DNA from: Luteococcus sp038433155
GTDB lineage: Bacteria > Actinomycetota > Actinomycetes > Propionibacteriales > Propionibacteriaceae
Direction of reading: 5' to 3'
Length of the DNA: 64,000 bases
NCBI RefSeq assembly: GCF_038433155.1
Contig: NZ_JBCDMW010000036.1
Span: forward strand, 3,751-67,750
Shown here piece by piece: positions 52,995 through 60,566 of this stretch; positions within the stretch are counted from its first letter, which is position 1; each line of letters begins with the position of its first letter. Both the position numbers and the translations under genes were made by a program. The notes beneath the pieces were generated by a model that did no database searches, had not been told where the DNA came from, and saw nothing but the letters and a program-made list of their open reading frames with translations.

Positions 52995-53990
52995 TCAGAA
53001 GGTTTCGGCGTCAACCTCGTCCAGCTGGGCATCCTGGTAGCGCGATCCGGCGACGGTGCGCTGGTTGATCAGCTCGTCGACCTGGCGGGCCAGGTCCTCG
53101 TCGAGCCGAACCTGGGTTGCGGCCGCGTTCTCCCGCAGGTGTTCGCTGCTGGTGGTTCCGGGGATCGGCACCACCGACGGGCTGCGGTGCAGCAGCCAGG
53201 CCAGGGCCAGCTGCGCCGGAGTACAGCCGGCCTCGCGGGCCAGCTCGGCCAGCTGGTCCACCAGGGCCAGGTTGTGGCCGAAGTTCTCCGGCTGGAAGCG
53301 AGGCATCGGCCGGCGGATGTCTCCCGTGGGCAGCAGCTGCGGGTCGCGGACCGCGCCGGTGAGCATTCCCCGGCCCAGCGGGCTGAAGGCCACCAGGGCA
53401 ATCCCGCTCCGCTCGCAGGCCTCGAGCATCGCGATCTCCGCATTGCGGGTCCACAGCGAGTACTCGTTCTGCACCGCGGCAATCGGATGCACCCGCTGGG
53501 CCTCGCCCAGCCGGTCCACCGACACCTCGGACAGGCCGATCGCCCGCACCTTGCCCTGCTCCACCAGCTGTGCGACGGCACCGACGCTCTCCGCGATCGG
53601 CACCTGCTTGTCCCAGCGGTGCAGGTAGTACAGGTCGATCACGTCGACGCCCAACCGGCGCAGCGAGTCCTCACAGTTCTGCTTGATGCTCTCCGGACGG
53701 CCGTCGATCACCTTTGTGCCGTCCACCAGGTGCATCACACCCTTGCTGGCCAGCACCACCTCATCGCGACGGGTGCGCAGGACGCGCCCAACCAGCTCCT
53801 CATTGCGGCCGCCGCCGTAGAGCGCGGCGGTGTCCAGGAAGGTGACGCCCAGGTCGATGGCCTGATTGACCAGGGCCTCCCCCACCTCTTCCGCGGGACG
53901 CGGCTGGTAGGCGTGGCTCAGGTTCATGCATCCCAGCCCCAGCGCGCTCACCTCGAAGGGCCCGACGGTGCGGGTTGGCAACGCGCTCAT
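52995..53990 (-). CDS. Aldo/keto reductase
   Basis: 331 residues. LGLGCMNLSHAYQPR near the start, the catalytic Asp/Tyr pair (LDTAALYGGGRNEELVGRVL), Lys in VLASKGV and the His of DLYYLHRWD make a complete AKR (aldo/keto reductase, perakine-reductase-like). It overlaps the ligC stop by 4 bases, so it belongs to the operon; its step is not in the standard 4,5-cleavage pathway. Possible roles: reduction of a semialdehyde side product or of an aldehyde feeding the pathway. Confidence 0.88.
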   Translation of the reverse strand: MSALPTRTVGPFEVSALGLGCMNLSHAYQPRPAEEVGEALVNQAIDLGVTFLDTAALYGGGRNEELVGRVLRTRRDEVVLASKGVMHLVDGTKVIDGRPESIKQNCEDSLRRLGVDVIDLYYLHRWDKQVPIAESVGAVAQLVEQGKVRAIGLSEVSVDRLGEAQRVHPIAAVQNEYSLWTRNAEIAMLEACERSGIALVAFSPLGRGMLTGAVRDPQLLPTGDIRRPMPRFQPENFGHNLALVDQLAELAREAGCTPAQLALAWLLHRSPSVVPIPGTTSSEHLRENAAATQVRLDEDLARQVDELINQRTVAGSRYQDAQLDEVDAETF

Positions 53991-54946
53991 CGGTTCAGCT
54001 GCTCCTCGAGCTGGCCCAGCACCTCGTAGCAGCCCATCACCTGCTGCACGCTGGAATTCGGCTCGCGACCCTCGCGGATGGCGGCCACGAATTCCCGGTC
54101 CTGCAGCTCGATCCCGTTCATGCTCACATCCACCTGGCTGACGTCGATGGGCTCCTCCTTGCCGTTGACCAGATCGTCGTAGCGGGCAATGTAGGTGCCG
54201 GTGTCGCCGATGTACCGGAAGAAGGTGCCCAGCGGTCCGTCATTGTTGAACGACAGGCTCAGGGTGCAGATGGCGCCGGTCGCGGCCTTCAGCTGGATGG
54301 ACAGGTCCATCGCGATCCCCAGCTCGGGGTGGATCGGCCCCTGGATGGCATTCGCCTGCACGATGGGCGCTCCCGCCTGGTAGGCGAACAGGTCGACGGT
54401 GTGCGCGGCGTGGTGCCACAGCAGGTGGTCGGTCCAGCTGCGGGGCTCGCCCTTGGCATTGATGTTCTTGCGACGGAAGAAGTAGGTCTGCACGTCCATC
54501 TGCTGGATGTTGAACTCGCCGGCGACCACCTTGTTGTGGATCCACTGGTGAGAGGGATTGAATCGGCGGGTGTGGCCCACCATCGCCACCTTGCCCGAGG
54601 ACTCGGCGGCGGCCAGGACGGCCTTGGCGTCAGCCAGCGAGTCGGCTACGGGGATCTCCACCTGGGCGTGCTTTTCGGACTCCAGCGCCTGAATGATCTG
54701 GCTGGCGTGCACCGGGGTGGGGGTGGCCAGGATCACGGCGTCGACGTCGTCCATCTCCAGCACGGCATCCAGGCCCTCGACGGCGCGCTCGACGCCGGTC
54801 TTCTCGGCCAGGGCAGCCAGGTCGCCGCTGGATCCGGCAACGGCCACCACCTCGGCGTCGTCGATGTTCTTCAGACCCTCCAGGTGCTTCATGCCGAAGG
54901 CGCCACCGGCGCCGACCACTGCCACGCGAACGGGTGCATTGCTCAT
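53987..54946 (-). CDS. ligC: 4-Carboxy-2-hydroxymuconate-6-semialdehyde dehydrogenase
   Basis: 319 residues, Gfo/Idh/MocA fold. Rossmann start RVAVVGAGGAFGMKHLEGL, then VEIPVADSLADAK at the EKP position and the FFRRKNINAKGEPRSWTDHL, LWHHAAHTVDLF stretch, which is characteristic of LigC. It oxidises the ring-cleavage product (as hemiacetal) to 2-pyrone-4,6-dicarboxylate with NADP. It sits between ligK and the aldo/keto reductase gene. Confidence 0.93.
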   Translation of the reverse strand: MSNAPVRVAVVGAGGAFGMKHLEGLKNIDDAEVVAVAGSSGDLAALAEKTGVERAVEGLDAVLEMDDVDAVILATPTPVHASQIIQALESEKHAQVEIPVADSLADAKAVLAAAESSGKVAMVGHTRRFNPSHQWIHNKVVAGEFNIQQMDVQTYFFRRKNINAKGEPRSWTDHLLWHHAAHTVDLFAYQAGAPIVQANAIQGPIHPELGIAMDLSIQLKAATGAICTLSLSFNNDGPLGTFFRYIGDTGTYIARYDDLVNGKEEPIDVSQVDVSMNGIELQDREFVAAIREGREPNSSVQQVMGCYEVLGQLEEQLNR

Positions 54947-54982
54947 GGTTGAAATCCTTTGCTGGGTTGGTCGGGTGTCTGG

Positions 54983-55672
54983 TCAGTCGAGGTAGGTGAG
55001 GCCGGCAGCCTCCAGCCCCTCGCGCATCTTGTACATGTCCAGGCCGAGTTCGCCGGAACGGAAGCGTTCCCGCTTCTGCCCCTCGAACTCTTCCCGTTTG
55101 CGGGCGGCCTCGGCAACCGGGTCGGCCAGCTCGGCGGGCACCACGACGACGCCATCGACGTCGGCCACCACCACGTCGCCGGGGTTGACCAACGCGTTGG
55201 CGCAGACGACGGGGATGTTCACGCTGCCCAGCGTGGCCTTGATGGTGCCTTTGGAGTTGATCGCCCGGCTGAAGACCGGGAACTGCATCTCCTCCAGGTC
55301 ATCCACGTCACGCACACCCCCGTCGATGACCAGGCCCTTGCAACCGCGGGCCTGCAGGCTGGTGGCCAGCAGGTCACCGAAGAAGCCGTCCTCGCTCTCG
55401 GTGGTGCAGCCGGCGATCAGCACGTCTCCGGGCTGCACCTGCTCCACGGCGACGTGGAACATCCAGTTGTCGCCGGGCTGCAGCAGCACGGTCACGGCCG
55501 GGCCGCACATCTTCGCGCCCTTCCAGACGGGGCGGATGTAGGGCCGCATCAACCCCACCCGGCCCATCGCCTCGTGAATGCTGGCGACGCCGTACTTCGA
55601 GAGCTCCTCGACGGCGGCCGGGTCGGCGCGCGTGATGTTGCGATGGACGATGCCGAGATTGTTGAGACGCAT
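54983..55672 (-). CDS. ligK: 4-Carboxy-4-hydroxy-2-oxoadipate aldolase
   Basis: 229 residues, RraA-like class II pyruvate aldolase. VASIHEAMGRVG, the PG(D)NWMFHVAVEQ stretch, GDLLATSLQARGCKGLVIDG with the catalytic Arg-Asp in GGVRD, and a C-terminal basic helix are typical. It cleaves 4-carboxy-4-hydroxy-2-oxoadipate to pyruvate and oxaloacetate, the final step. ATG 55672 has AAGGAG upstream. It lies 26 bases after ligJ. Confidence 0.93.
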   Translation of the reverse strand: MRLNNLGIVHRNITRADPAAVEELSKYGVASIHEAMGRVGLMRPYIRPVWKGAKMCGPAVTVLLQPGDNWMFHVAVEQVQPGDVLIAGCTTESEDGFFGDLLATSLQARGCKGLVIDGGVRDVDDLEEMQFPVFSRAINSKGTIKATLGSVNIPVVCANALVNPGDVVVADVDGVVVVPAELADPVAEAARKREEFEGQKRERFRSGELGLDMYKMREGLEAAGLTYLD

Positions 55673-55698
55673 GTTCTGCTCCTTGTTGAGGCGGCCGG

Positions 55699-56724
55699 TC
55701 ACAGGCCGCGGGCGGCCAACTGCTGGTCCAGCCGGGGGTAGACGGTGCGGACGTTCTGGCTGAGCACCTGCTCCTTCTGCTGCCCGTCCAGCCGGTCGGT
55801 GGCCTGGATGTAGCGCAGGGTGTCGTCGAAGTAGTGGCCGGTGCGCGGGTCGATGTCCCGCACCGCGCCGATCATCTCCGAGGCGAACAGGATGTTCTTG
55901 GTGGGCACGACGCTGGTCAGCAGGTCGATGCCCGGCTGGTGGTAGACGCAGGTGTCGAAGAAAACGTTGTTCAGCAGGTGCTCCTCCAGCTCCGGCTTCT
56001 TCAGCGCCATCGCCAGGCCGCGGAACCGTCCCCAGTGGTAGGGGACGGCACCGCCGCCGTGTGGGATGACGAACTTCAGCTCCGGGAAGTCGGCAAACAA
56101 GTCACCCTGGATGAGCTGCATGAAGGCTGTGGTGTCGGCATTGAGGTAGTGCGCACCGGTGGTGTGGAAGGCCGGGTTGCAGGAGGTGGAGACGTGGATC
56201 ATGGCGGGGATCTGGTATTCCACCATCGCCTCGTAGATCGGGTACCAGGACTTGTCGGTCAGCGGCGGGGCGGTCCACTTGCCGCCCGACGGGTCGGGGT
56301 TGAGGTTGATGGTGACCGCCCCCAGCTCCTCCACCACGCGTCGCAGCTCGGGCAGGCTGGTGGCCGGATCGGCGCCGGGCGACTGCGGCAGCATCGCACC
56401 CATCGCGAACCGGTCGGGGTACAGCTGGCTCACCCGGTGGCACAGGTCATTGCAGATGGTGGCCCAGCGCTTGCTGACCTCCAGGTCGCCGATGTGGTGT
56501 GCCATGAACGACGCGCGGGGGCTGAAGATGGTCAGGTCGGTTCCGCGCTCGTCCATCAACCTCAGCTGGTTGGCCTCCAGCGACTCGCGGATCTGGTCGT
56601 CGGTGATCACCGGATCCGACGCGGGGTTGTCGCCCTTGCCGTCGACGAAGGCAATCTGCTGGTCGCGCCAGTCGCCCAGCGGCTTCGGGGCGGTGGTGTA
56701 GTGGCCGTGACAGTCGATGATCAT
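55699..56724 (-). CDS. ligJ: 4-Oxalomesaconate hydratase
   Basis: 341 residues, amidohydrolase superfamily. The metal-binding CHGH (His6, His8), the FSPRASFMAHHIGD segment and VIPHGGGAVPYHWGRFRGL are those of LigJ. It adds water to 4-oxalomesaconate to make 4-carboxy-4-hydroxy-2-oxoadipate, the LigK substrate. ATG 56724 has AAGGAG upstream and overlaps the stop of the ModA-like gene by 4 bases. Confidence 0.94.
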   Translation of the reverse strand: MIIDCHGHYTTAPKPLGDWRDQQIAFVDGKGDNPASDPVITDDQIRESLEANQLRLMDERGTDLTIFSPRASFMAHHIGDLEVSKRWATICNDLCHRVSQLYPDRFAMGAMLPQSPGADPATSLPELRRVVEELGAVTINLNPDPSGGKWTAPPLTDKSWYPIYEAMVEYQIPAMIHVSTSCNPAFHTTGAHYLNADTTAFMQLIQGDLFADFPELKFVIPHGGGAVPYHWGRFRGLAMALKKPELEEHLLNNVFFDTCVYHQPGIDLLTSVVPTKNILFASEMIGAVRDIDPRTGHYFDDTLRYIQATDRLDGQQKEQVLSQNVRTVYPRLDQQLAARGL

Positions 56725-57458
56725 GAACACTCCTTGCACTCATTGCGGATGGCGGTGGCAGGCGTCATCCCGTGACGTTCCACCAATGACTGGTTCTGCG
56801 GGTCGGTGAGGAAGTCGATGAAGGCGGCGGCCGACTCGCCCTCCACGCTGGCACATCCGACTGCGGCGCTGAAGACCGAGCTGATCGCGTGCGGAGCGGG
56901 CAGCGGGCCCAGGATGGTGACGCCGTCAGTGCCACCCATCTCACTGAGCTGCTGCAGCCCCAGATCGATCTCGCCAGCCGCGAGCATTCCGGCTACCGGC
57001 ATCCCGGGGCGGGCCTGCACTAGCCGGCCGTCGACTTCCTCCCGGATGCCCAGCGCGTCCAGCAGGGCCAGGAAGGCCTGGCCGCTGGGGCCCGTCGAGT
57101 ACCCGATCCGCTGCGCGGCCAGGAGCAGGCTGCGCAGCTCCTCGGAGGTCTGCGGAGCCTGGGCGTCGCGGTTGGCGGGGACCCCCAGGACGGCGTCGGA
57201 GACGAAGACGGGACGGATGCTCTCGGCCAGCAGGTGACCCTCCTCGGCCAGCGTCTGCACCGCGCTCTGGGCCAGCACGATGACGTCGGCGGACTCCCCG
57301 GCGCGGATCGCGTCGGCGACAGCCACACCGCCGCCCGCGGTGAAGGCGATCTGGGCGACGCCACGGTCGGCGGCCATATCGGCCAGGGCGGCCAGCAGAT
57401 GCCGGGTGGCCATGGAGCCCACGCCCCGCAGCTGGATCTCCTCGTCGCCGTGACTCAT
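56721..57458 (-). CDS. ModA-like periplasmic-binding-fold protein without signal peptide
   Basis: 245 residues. The sequence follows the ModA/extracellular solute-binding fold: IAFTAGGGVAVADAIRAGES, ADVIVLAQSAVQTLAEEG and ATAIRNEC at the end. However, ATG 57458 starts directly with MSHGDEEIQLRGVGSMATRH and has no signal peptide or lipobox, so it should be cytoplasmic. It overlaps both the transporter and ligJ by 4 bases. The pathway needs a 4-oxalomesaconate tautomerase (LigU), which is not seen; this protein is a candidate for that step or for a binding or regulatory role. Function unproven. Confidence 0.72.
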   Translation of the reverse strand: MSHGDEEIQLRGVGSMATRHLLAALADMAADRGVAQIAFTAGGGVAVADAIRAGESADVIVLAQSAVQTLAEEGHLLAESIRPVFVSDAVLGVPANRDAQAPQTSEELRSLLLAAQRIGYSTGPSGQAFLALLDALGIREEVDGRLVQARPGMPVAGMLAAGEIDLGLQQLSEMGGTDGVTILGPLPAPHAISSVFSAAVGCASVEGESAAAFIDFLTDPQNQSLVERHGMTPATAIRNECKECS

Positions 57459-58723
57459 GCCGGCGCTCCCTGATGCGTGAGCGTTTCGTCGTCGCTGATG
57501 TGGAGCCTTGCCAGATCCTGCTCGTGCGGCAGGGTGAAGATCGCCAGCAGGCCCAGCACGGCGACTCCGGCAAAGAAGTAGAAGCCCCACGGGTAGGCCA
57601 GGCCGGCGTTCACCAGGGCGCCGGTGACCAGCGGGCCGACGATGGCGCCGAGCCGGCCGATGCCCGCAGCAAGACCCATCGCGGTGCTGCGCACCTCCGC
57701 GGGGAAGGCGTGGGTGACGTAGGCGTAGATCAACACCTGGGCGCTGAAGACGAAGATGCCGGTGACCAGCACCACCACGTTCAGCGCCACCGTGCTGGAC
57801 ATCTTGATGCTCAGCGCAGCGAGCAGCACCGCGGCGGCGGCAAACCAGATCAGGATGGTGGAGCGCACGCCGCGCCGGTCGGCCAGCTTGCCGGCCACCA
57901 GCAGGCCCACCACGGCACCCAGGTTGAGGATGAACAGCATCACCAGCGAGCCAGACATGCTGTAGCCCGCCTTCTGCATCAGCTGCGGGAGCCAGGTGTT
58001 CAGGCCGTAAACCAGCAACAGGCCCATGAAGCAGCCGACCCAGACGCCGACATTCGCGCGCATCAACCGCGGGTGCAAGATGCTGACCTTCTGGCCGTCG
58101 TCCTTCTGCTGGGCGGCAAGGAAAGCATGCGACTCGGGCAGCTTGAACCAGACCAGCGGCAGCAGGAGCAGGCCGGCAATACCGCCCAGATAGAACAGGA
58201 TGTGCCAGGCGGGCACGACGGCGATGGCCACCAGCGACGCGATCACCGCGCCGACGTGATAGCCGGTCATGGTCAGGGTGCTGGCGTGCGAGCGGTTCTC
58301 GTCGGGCATGTGTTCGCTCATGAAGGTGAGCGCGACCGGCAGGCAGGCGCCCAGACCGACGCCGGCAATGGCGCGGAAACCGGCGAACATGGCGACCGAG
58401 GTGGCGAACGGGATGGCCAGGGTGAAGATCGAGAAGAGCAGGATCGAGCCCAGCAGCACCACGCGCCGCCCGACCCGGTCGGCCAAGGAACCGACCAGGG
58501 CGGCGCCGATCGCCACACCGACCAGCGAGGCGGTGGCCACCGAGGTGGCTCCGGCAACGGTGAAGCCCAGGTGCTGGCTCTTGAGCAGGGTGGGGATGAC
58601 GGCGCCCAGCATCACCAGGTCAAGACCGTCCAGCAGCACCGTGAGCCAGCACAGGGCCACGGGCCAACGATCAAGCTGACCGGGAGTTCCCCCGGCTGCG
58701 GGGGCGAACTGGGTGGTCGCCAT
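57455..58723 (-). CDS. Aromatic acid:H+ symporter (PcaK-like MFS)
   Basis: 422 residues, 12 membrane helices. TVLLDGLDLVMLGAVIPTLL carries the DGxD motif of the aromatic acid:H+ symporter family (PcaK, BenK); GSLADRVGRRVVLLGSI is the MFS loop signature. It probably imports 4-hydroxybenzoate or protocatechuate. ATG 58723 has GAGGAGG upstream. It is the first gene of the lig operon, divergent from the LysR regulator, with two palindromes between them. Confidence 0.9.
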   Translation of the reverse strand: MATTQFAPAAGGTPGQLDRWPVALCWLTVLLDGLDLVMLGAVIPTLLKSQHLGFTVAGATSVATASLVGVAIGAALVGSLADRVGRRVVLLGSILLFSIFTLAIPFATSVAMFAGFRAIAGVGLGACLPVALTFMSEHMPDENRSHASTLTMTGYHVGAVIASLVAIAVVPAWHILFYLGGIAGLLLLPLVWFKLPESHAFLAAQQKDDGQKVSILHPRLMRANVGVWVGCFMGLLLVYGLNTWLPQLMQKAGYSMSGSLVMLFILNLGAVVGLLVAGKLADRRGVRSTILIWFAAAAVLLAALSIKMSSTVALNVVVLVTGIFVFSAQVLIYAYVTHAFPAEVRSTAMGLAAGIGRLGAIVGPLVTGALVNAGLAYPWGFYFFAGVAVLGLLAIFTLPHEQDLARLHISDDETLTHQGAPA

Positions 58724-58769
58724 CGATCCTCCTCAAGGTTTCGGCGCGACTCCATCGTCACGCGCTTGC

Positions 58770-58785
58770 TGTGAACTATTTCACA
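58770..58785. promoter_or_regulatory. LysR-type operator 1 in the lig promoter region
   Basis: TGTGAACTATTTCACA is a perfect dyad (arms TGTGAA/TTCACA, 4-base centre). It fits the LysR T-N11-A pattern and lies between the lysR start and the transporter start. Confidence 0.65.
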
Positions 58786-58835
58786 GAGCATCTCCCGTGA
58801 GAACAAAAGTGGGATCGAAGTTACGTGCAACTGCC

Positions 58836-58850
58836 ATAGATCTGATCTAT
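58836..58850. promoter_or_regulatory. LysR-type operator 2 in the lig promoter region
   Basis: ATAGATCTGATCTAT is a perfect 15-base palindrome ending 10 bases before the lysR ATG (58860). It fits T-N11-A and could serve autoregulation. Confidence 0.6.
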
Positions 58851-58859
58851 TGTTTTGGC

Positions 58860-59795
58860 ATGGCATCGGCCGATCTGAACCTGACCAGAGCTTTCGTCGC
58901 GATCTATGAAACGGGATCGGTCACCTCCGCCGCACAACGACTGCAACTCTCCCAACCCACCGTCACCCACGCCCTGAACCGGCTGCGACGGCAGATGGGC
59001 GACGAGCTCTTCCTGCGCGAACGACGCGGCGTGACCCCCACCGCCCGCGCACGCCGGGCCTACCCGGTCTTCGTCGAGGCGCTCAATGCCATCGACTCGG
59101 TCTTCCAGACCGACACCCACTTTGATCCGGACCGGGCCACCACCTTCCACCTGGCCCTGTCCGATGCCGGCGAGGCCTTCCTGCTGCCGCTGCTCTGGCG
59201 GGCGCTGCACGGCCGCTCCCCCGCGTCGACGCTGAAGATCCAGCCACTGCACGTGGATCAGGTGGAAGACCAGGTGCTGCGCGGCGAACTGGATGGCTTC
59301 ATCTCCGGCGCAGACTTCGACTCCCGACGGTTGGAACGTCGAGAGCTCTTCCAGGAGCACTACGTCGCGATGCTCTCGGACACCCACCCCCGGATCGACG
59401 CCGAACTGACCCGACATCGCTTCGAGGCGGAGCAGCATGTGGTGGTGCAGGGCGCGATCGGGCACACCGCCCCGCCCGGGCAGCAGCGGGACCGTCGAGT
59501 GCGAGTGGGGGTGGAGGTGCCGCGTTACTCGGCCCTGCCGAATCTGTTGCGCAACAGCGAACTGGTGGCAATCGTCCCGCAGTACGTGGCGGAGACCTTC
59601 GCCAGCAGCGGAGGGCTTCGTTGCCTGCCGTTGCCCTGGCAGATCAAGCCGGTCACCCTGTCCGCCTGGAGCCGGCACGCGCACGCCCGCTCCCCGGAGC
59701 AGTCCTGGCTGCTGGAGCTCATCGTCGACGCGGTGAGCGGGGTCAACCCCGCAGCGGGCGGCGGACCGCCAGAGCAGAGACCGGCTGACGCGTGA
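58860..59795 (+). CDS. LysR-family regulator of the lig operon
   Basis: 311 residues. The helix-turn-helix AIYETGSVTSAAQRLQLSQP, then TVTHALNRLRRQMGDELFLR, is followed by a LysR effector domain (from about residue 95). The body (RREL(F)QEHYVAMLSDTHPRID; LPNLLRNSELVAIVPQYVAE) matches LysR regulators of aromatic catabolism. ATG 58860 is chosen because it gives the usual short lead to the HTH. It is divergent from the lig operon and probably activates it when protocatechuate or a pathway intermediate binds. Confidence 0.92.
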   Translation: MASADLNLTRAFVAIYETGSVTSAAQRLQLSQPTVTHALNRLRRQMGDELFLRERRGVTPTARARRAYPVFVEALNAIDSVFQTDTHFDPDRATTFHLALSDAGEAFLLPLLWRALHGRSPASTLKIQPLHVDQVEDQVLRGELDGFISGADFDSRRLERRELFQEHYVAMLSDTHPRIDAELTRHRFEAEQHVVVQGAIGHTAPPGQQRDRRVRVGVEVPRYSALPNLLRNSELVAIVPQYVAETFASSGGLRCLPLPWQIKPVTLSAWSRHAHARSPEQSWLLELIVDAVSGVNPAAGGGPPEQRPADA

Positions 59796-59850
59796 CCTAG
59801 ACCCCACGAGAGACTGGAGCCACCACCCCTTCCACCAGGAGCTGCCCACC

Positions 59851-60468
59851 ATGCCATTCACCACCCTGCTGCTCGACTGCGACGGCGTCCTGCAGACCAG
59901 TCCCGGATTCCGCCTGGGCATGACCGCCCGGCTTGAAGAACTGGGCAACCCGATCAGTTCCGACGACTTCTTCGACCAGCTCTTCGCCCGGGAGAAGCCA
60001 CTGCTGGTGCGCCGCGACGGTCTGCGCGAGGAGGTCGAGGCGCTGCTCACCGAGTTGTCGCTGCCCGTGACCGCCGACGAGGTCTTTGACCTGTGGAATG
60101 ACACCACCCCGCTGCCCGGGGTGCTGGATCTGATGGACCGGGTGCGCGAGCGCGGCACCAAGGTCTACCTGGCCACCAACCAGCAGGCCATCCGCGGGGA
60201 GCACATGAAGGTCCACCTGCCCTATGCCGAGCACACCGACGGCGCCTTCTACAGCTACGAGATGGGGGTGGCCAAGCCGTCGCCGGACTTCTTCAGCCAC
60301 ATCGTCGACGCCCTGGGGATCGCCCCGGCCGAGGCCCTGTTCATCGACGACGTCGCCGCCAACGCCGATGGTGCCCGCGCTGCGGGACTGCAGGCCGTGT
60401 ATCTGGAGGACCGCTTCAACGTGGAGGCGCTGACCCGGATCATCCGCAACGCCGGTCTGCTGGGCTGA
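59851..60468 (+). CDS. HAD-family hydrolase
   Basis: 205 residues. Motif I DCDGVLQTS (9-17), motif II in LATNQQ, the Lys of GVAKPSPDFF and the Asp pair of FIDDVAANADGA define a HAD superfamily phosphatase with a small helical cap (subfamily I). The substrate is unknown. A dispersed repeat follows the stop. Confidence 0.85.
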   Translation: MPFTTLLLDCDGVLQTSPGFRLGMTARLEELGNPISSDDFFDQLFAREKPLLVRRDGLREEVEALLTELSLPVTADEVFDLWNDTTPLPGVLDLMDRVRERGTKVYLATNQQAIRGEHMKVHLPYAEHTDGAFYSYEMGVAKPSPDFFSHIVDALGIAPAEALFIDDVAANADGARAAGLQAVYLEDRFNVEALTRIIRNAGLLG

Positions 60469-60483
60469 CGCGAGCGGAAGCAG

Positions 60484-60510
60484 CCCTCGACAGGCTCAGG
60501 GGCCGTGGTC
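60484..60510. repeat. Dispersed intergenic repeat, copy near menB
   Basis: CCCTCGACAGGCTCAGGGG followed by CCGTGGTC. It lies between the convergent HAD and menB genes and belongs to the same family as the copies at 4544, 4712, 13739 and 22963. Confidence 0.7.
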
Positions 60511-60566
60511 CGGGCCCTGAGCAGGCCACGCATGCACGATGGCCGAGCCCAGGCCCACCAGCAAAC

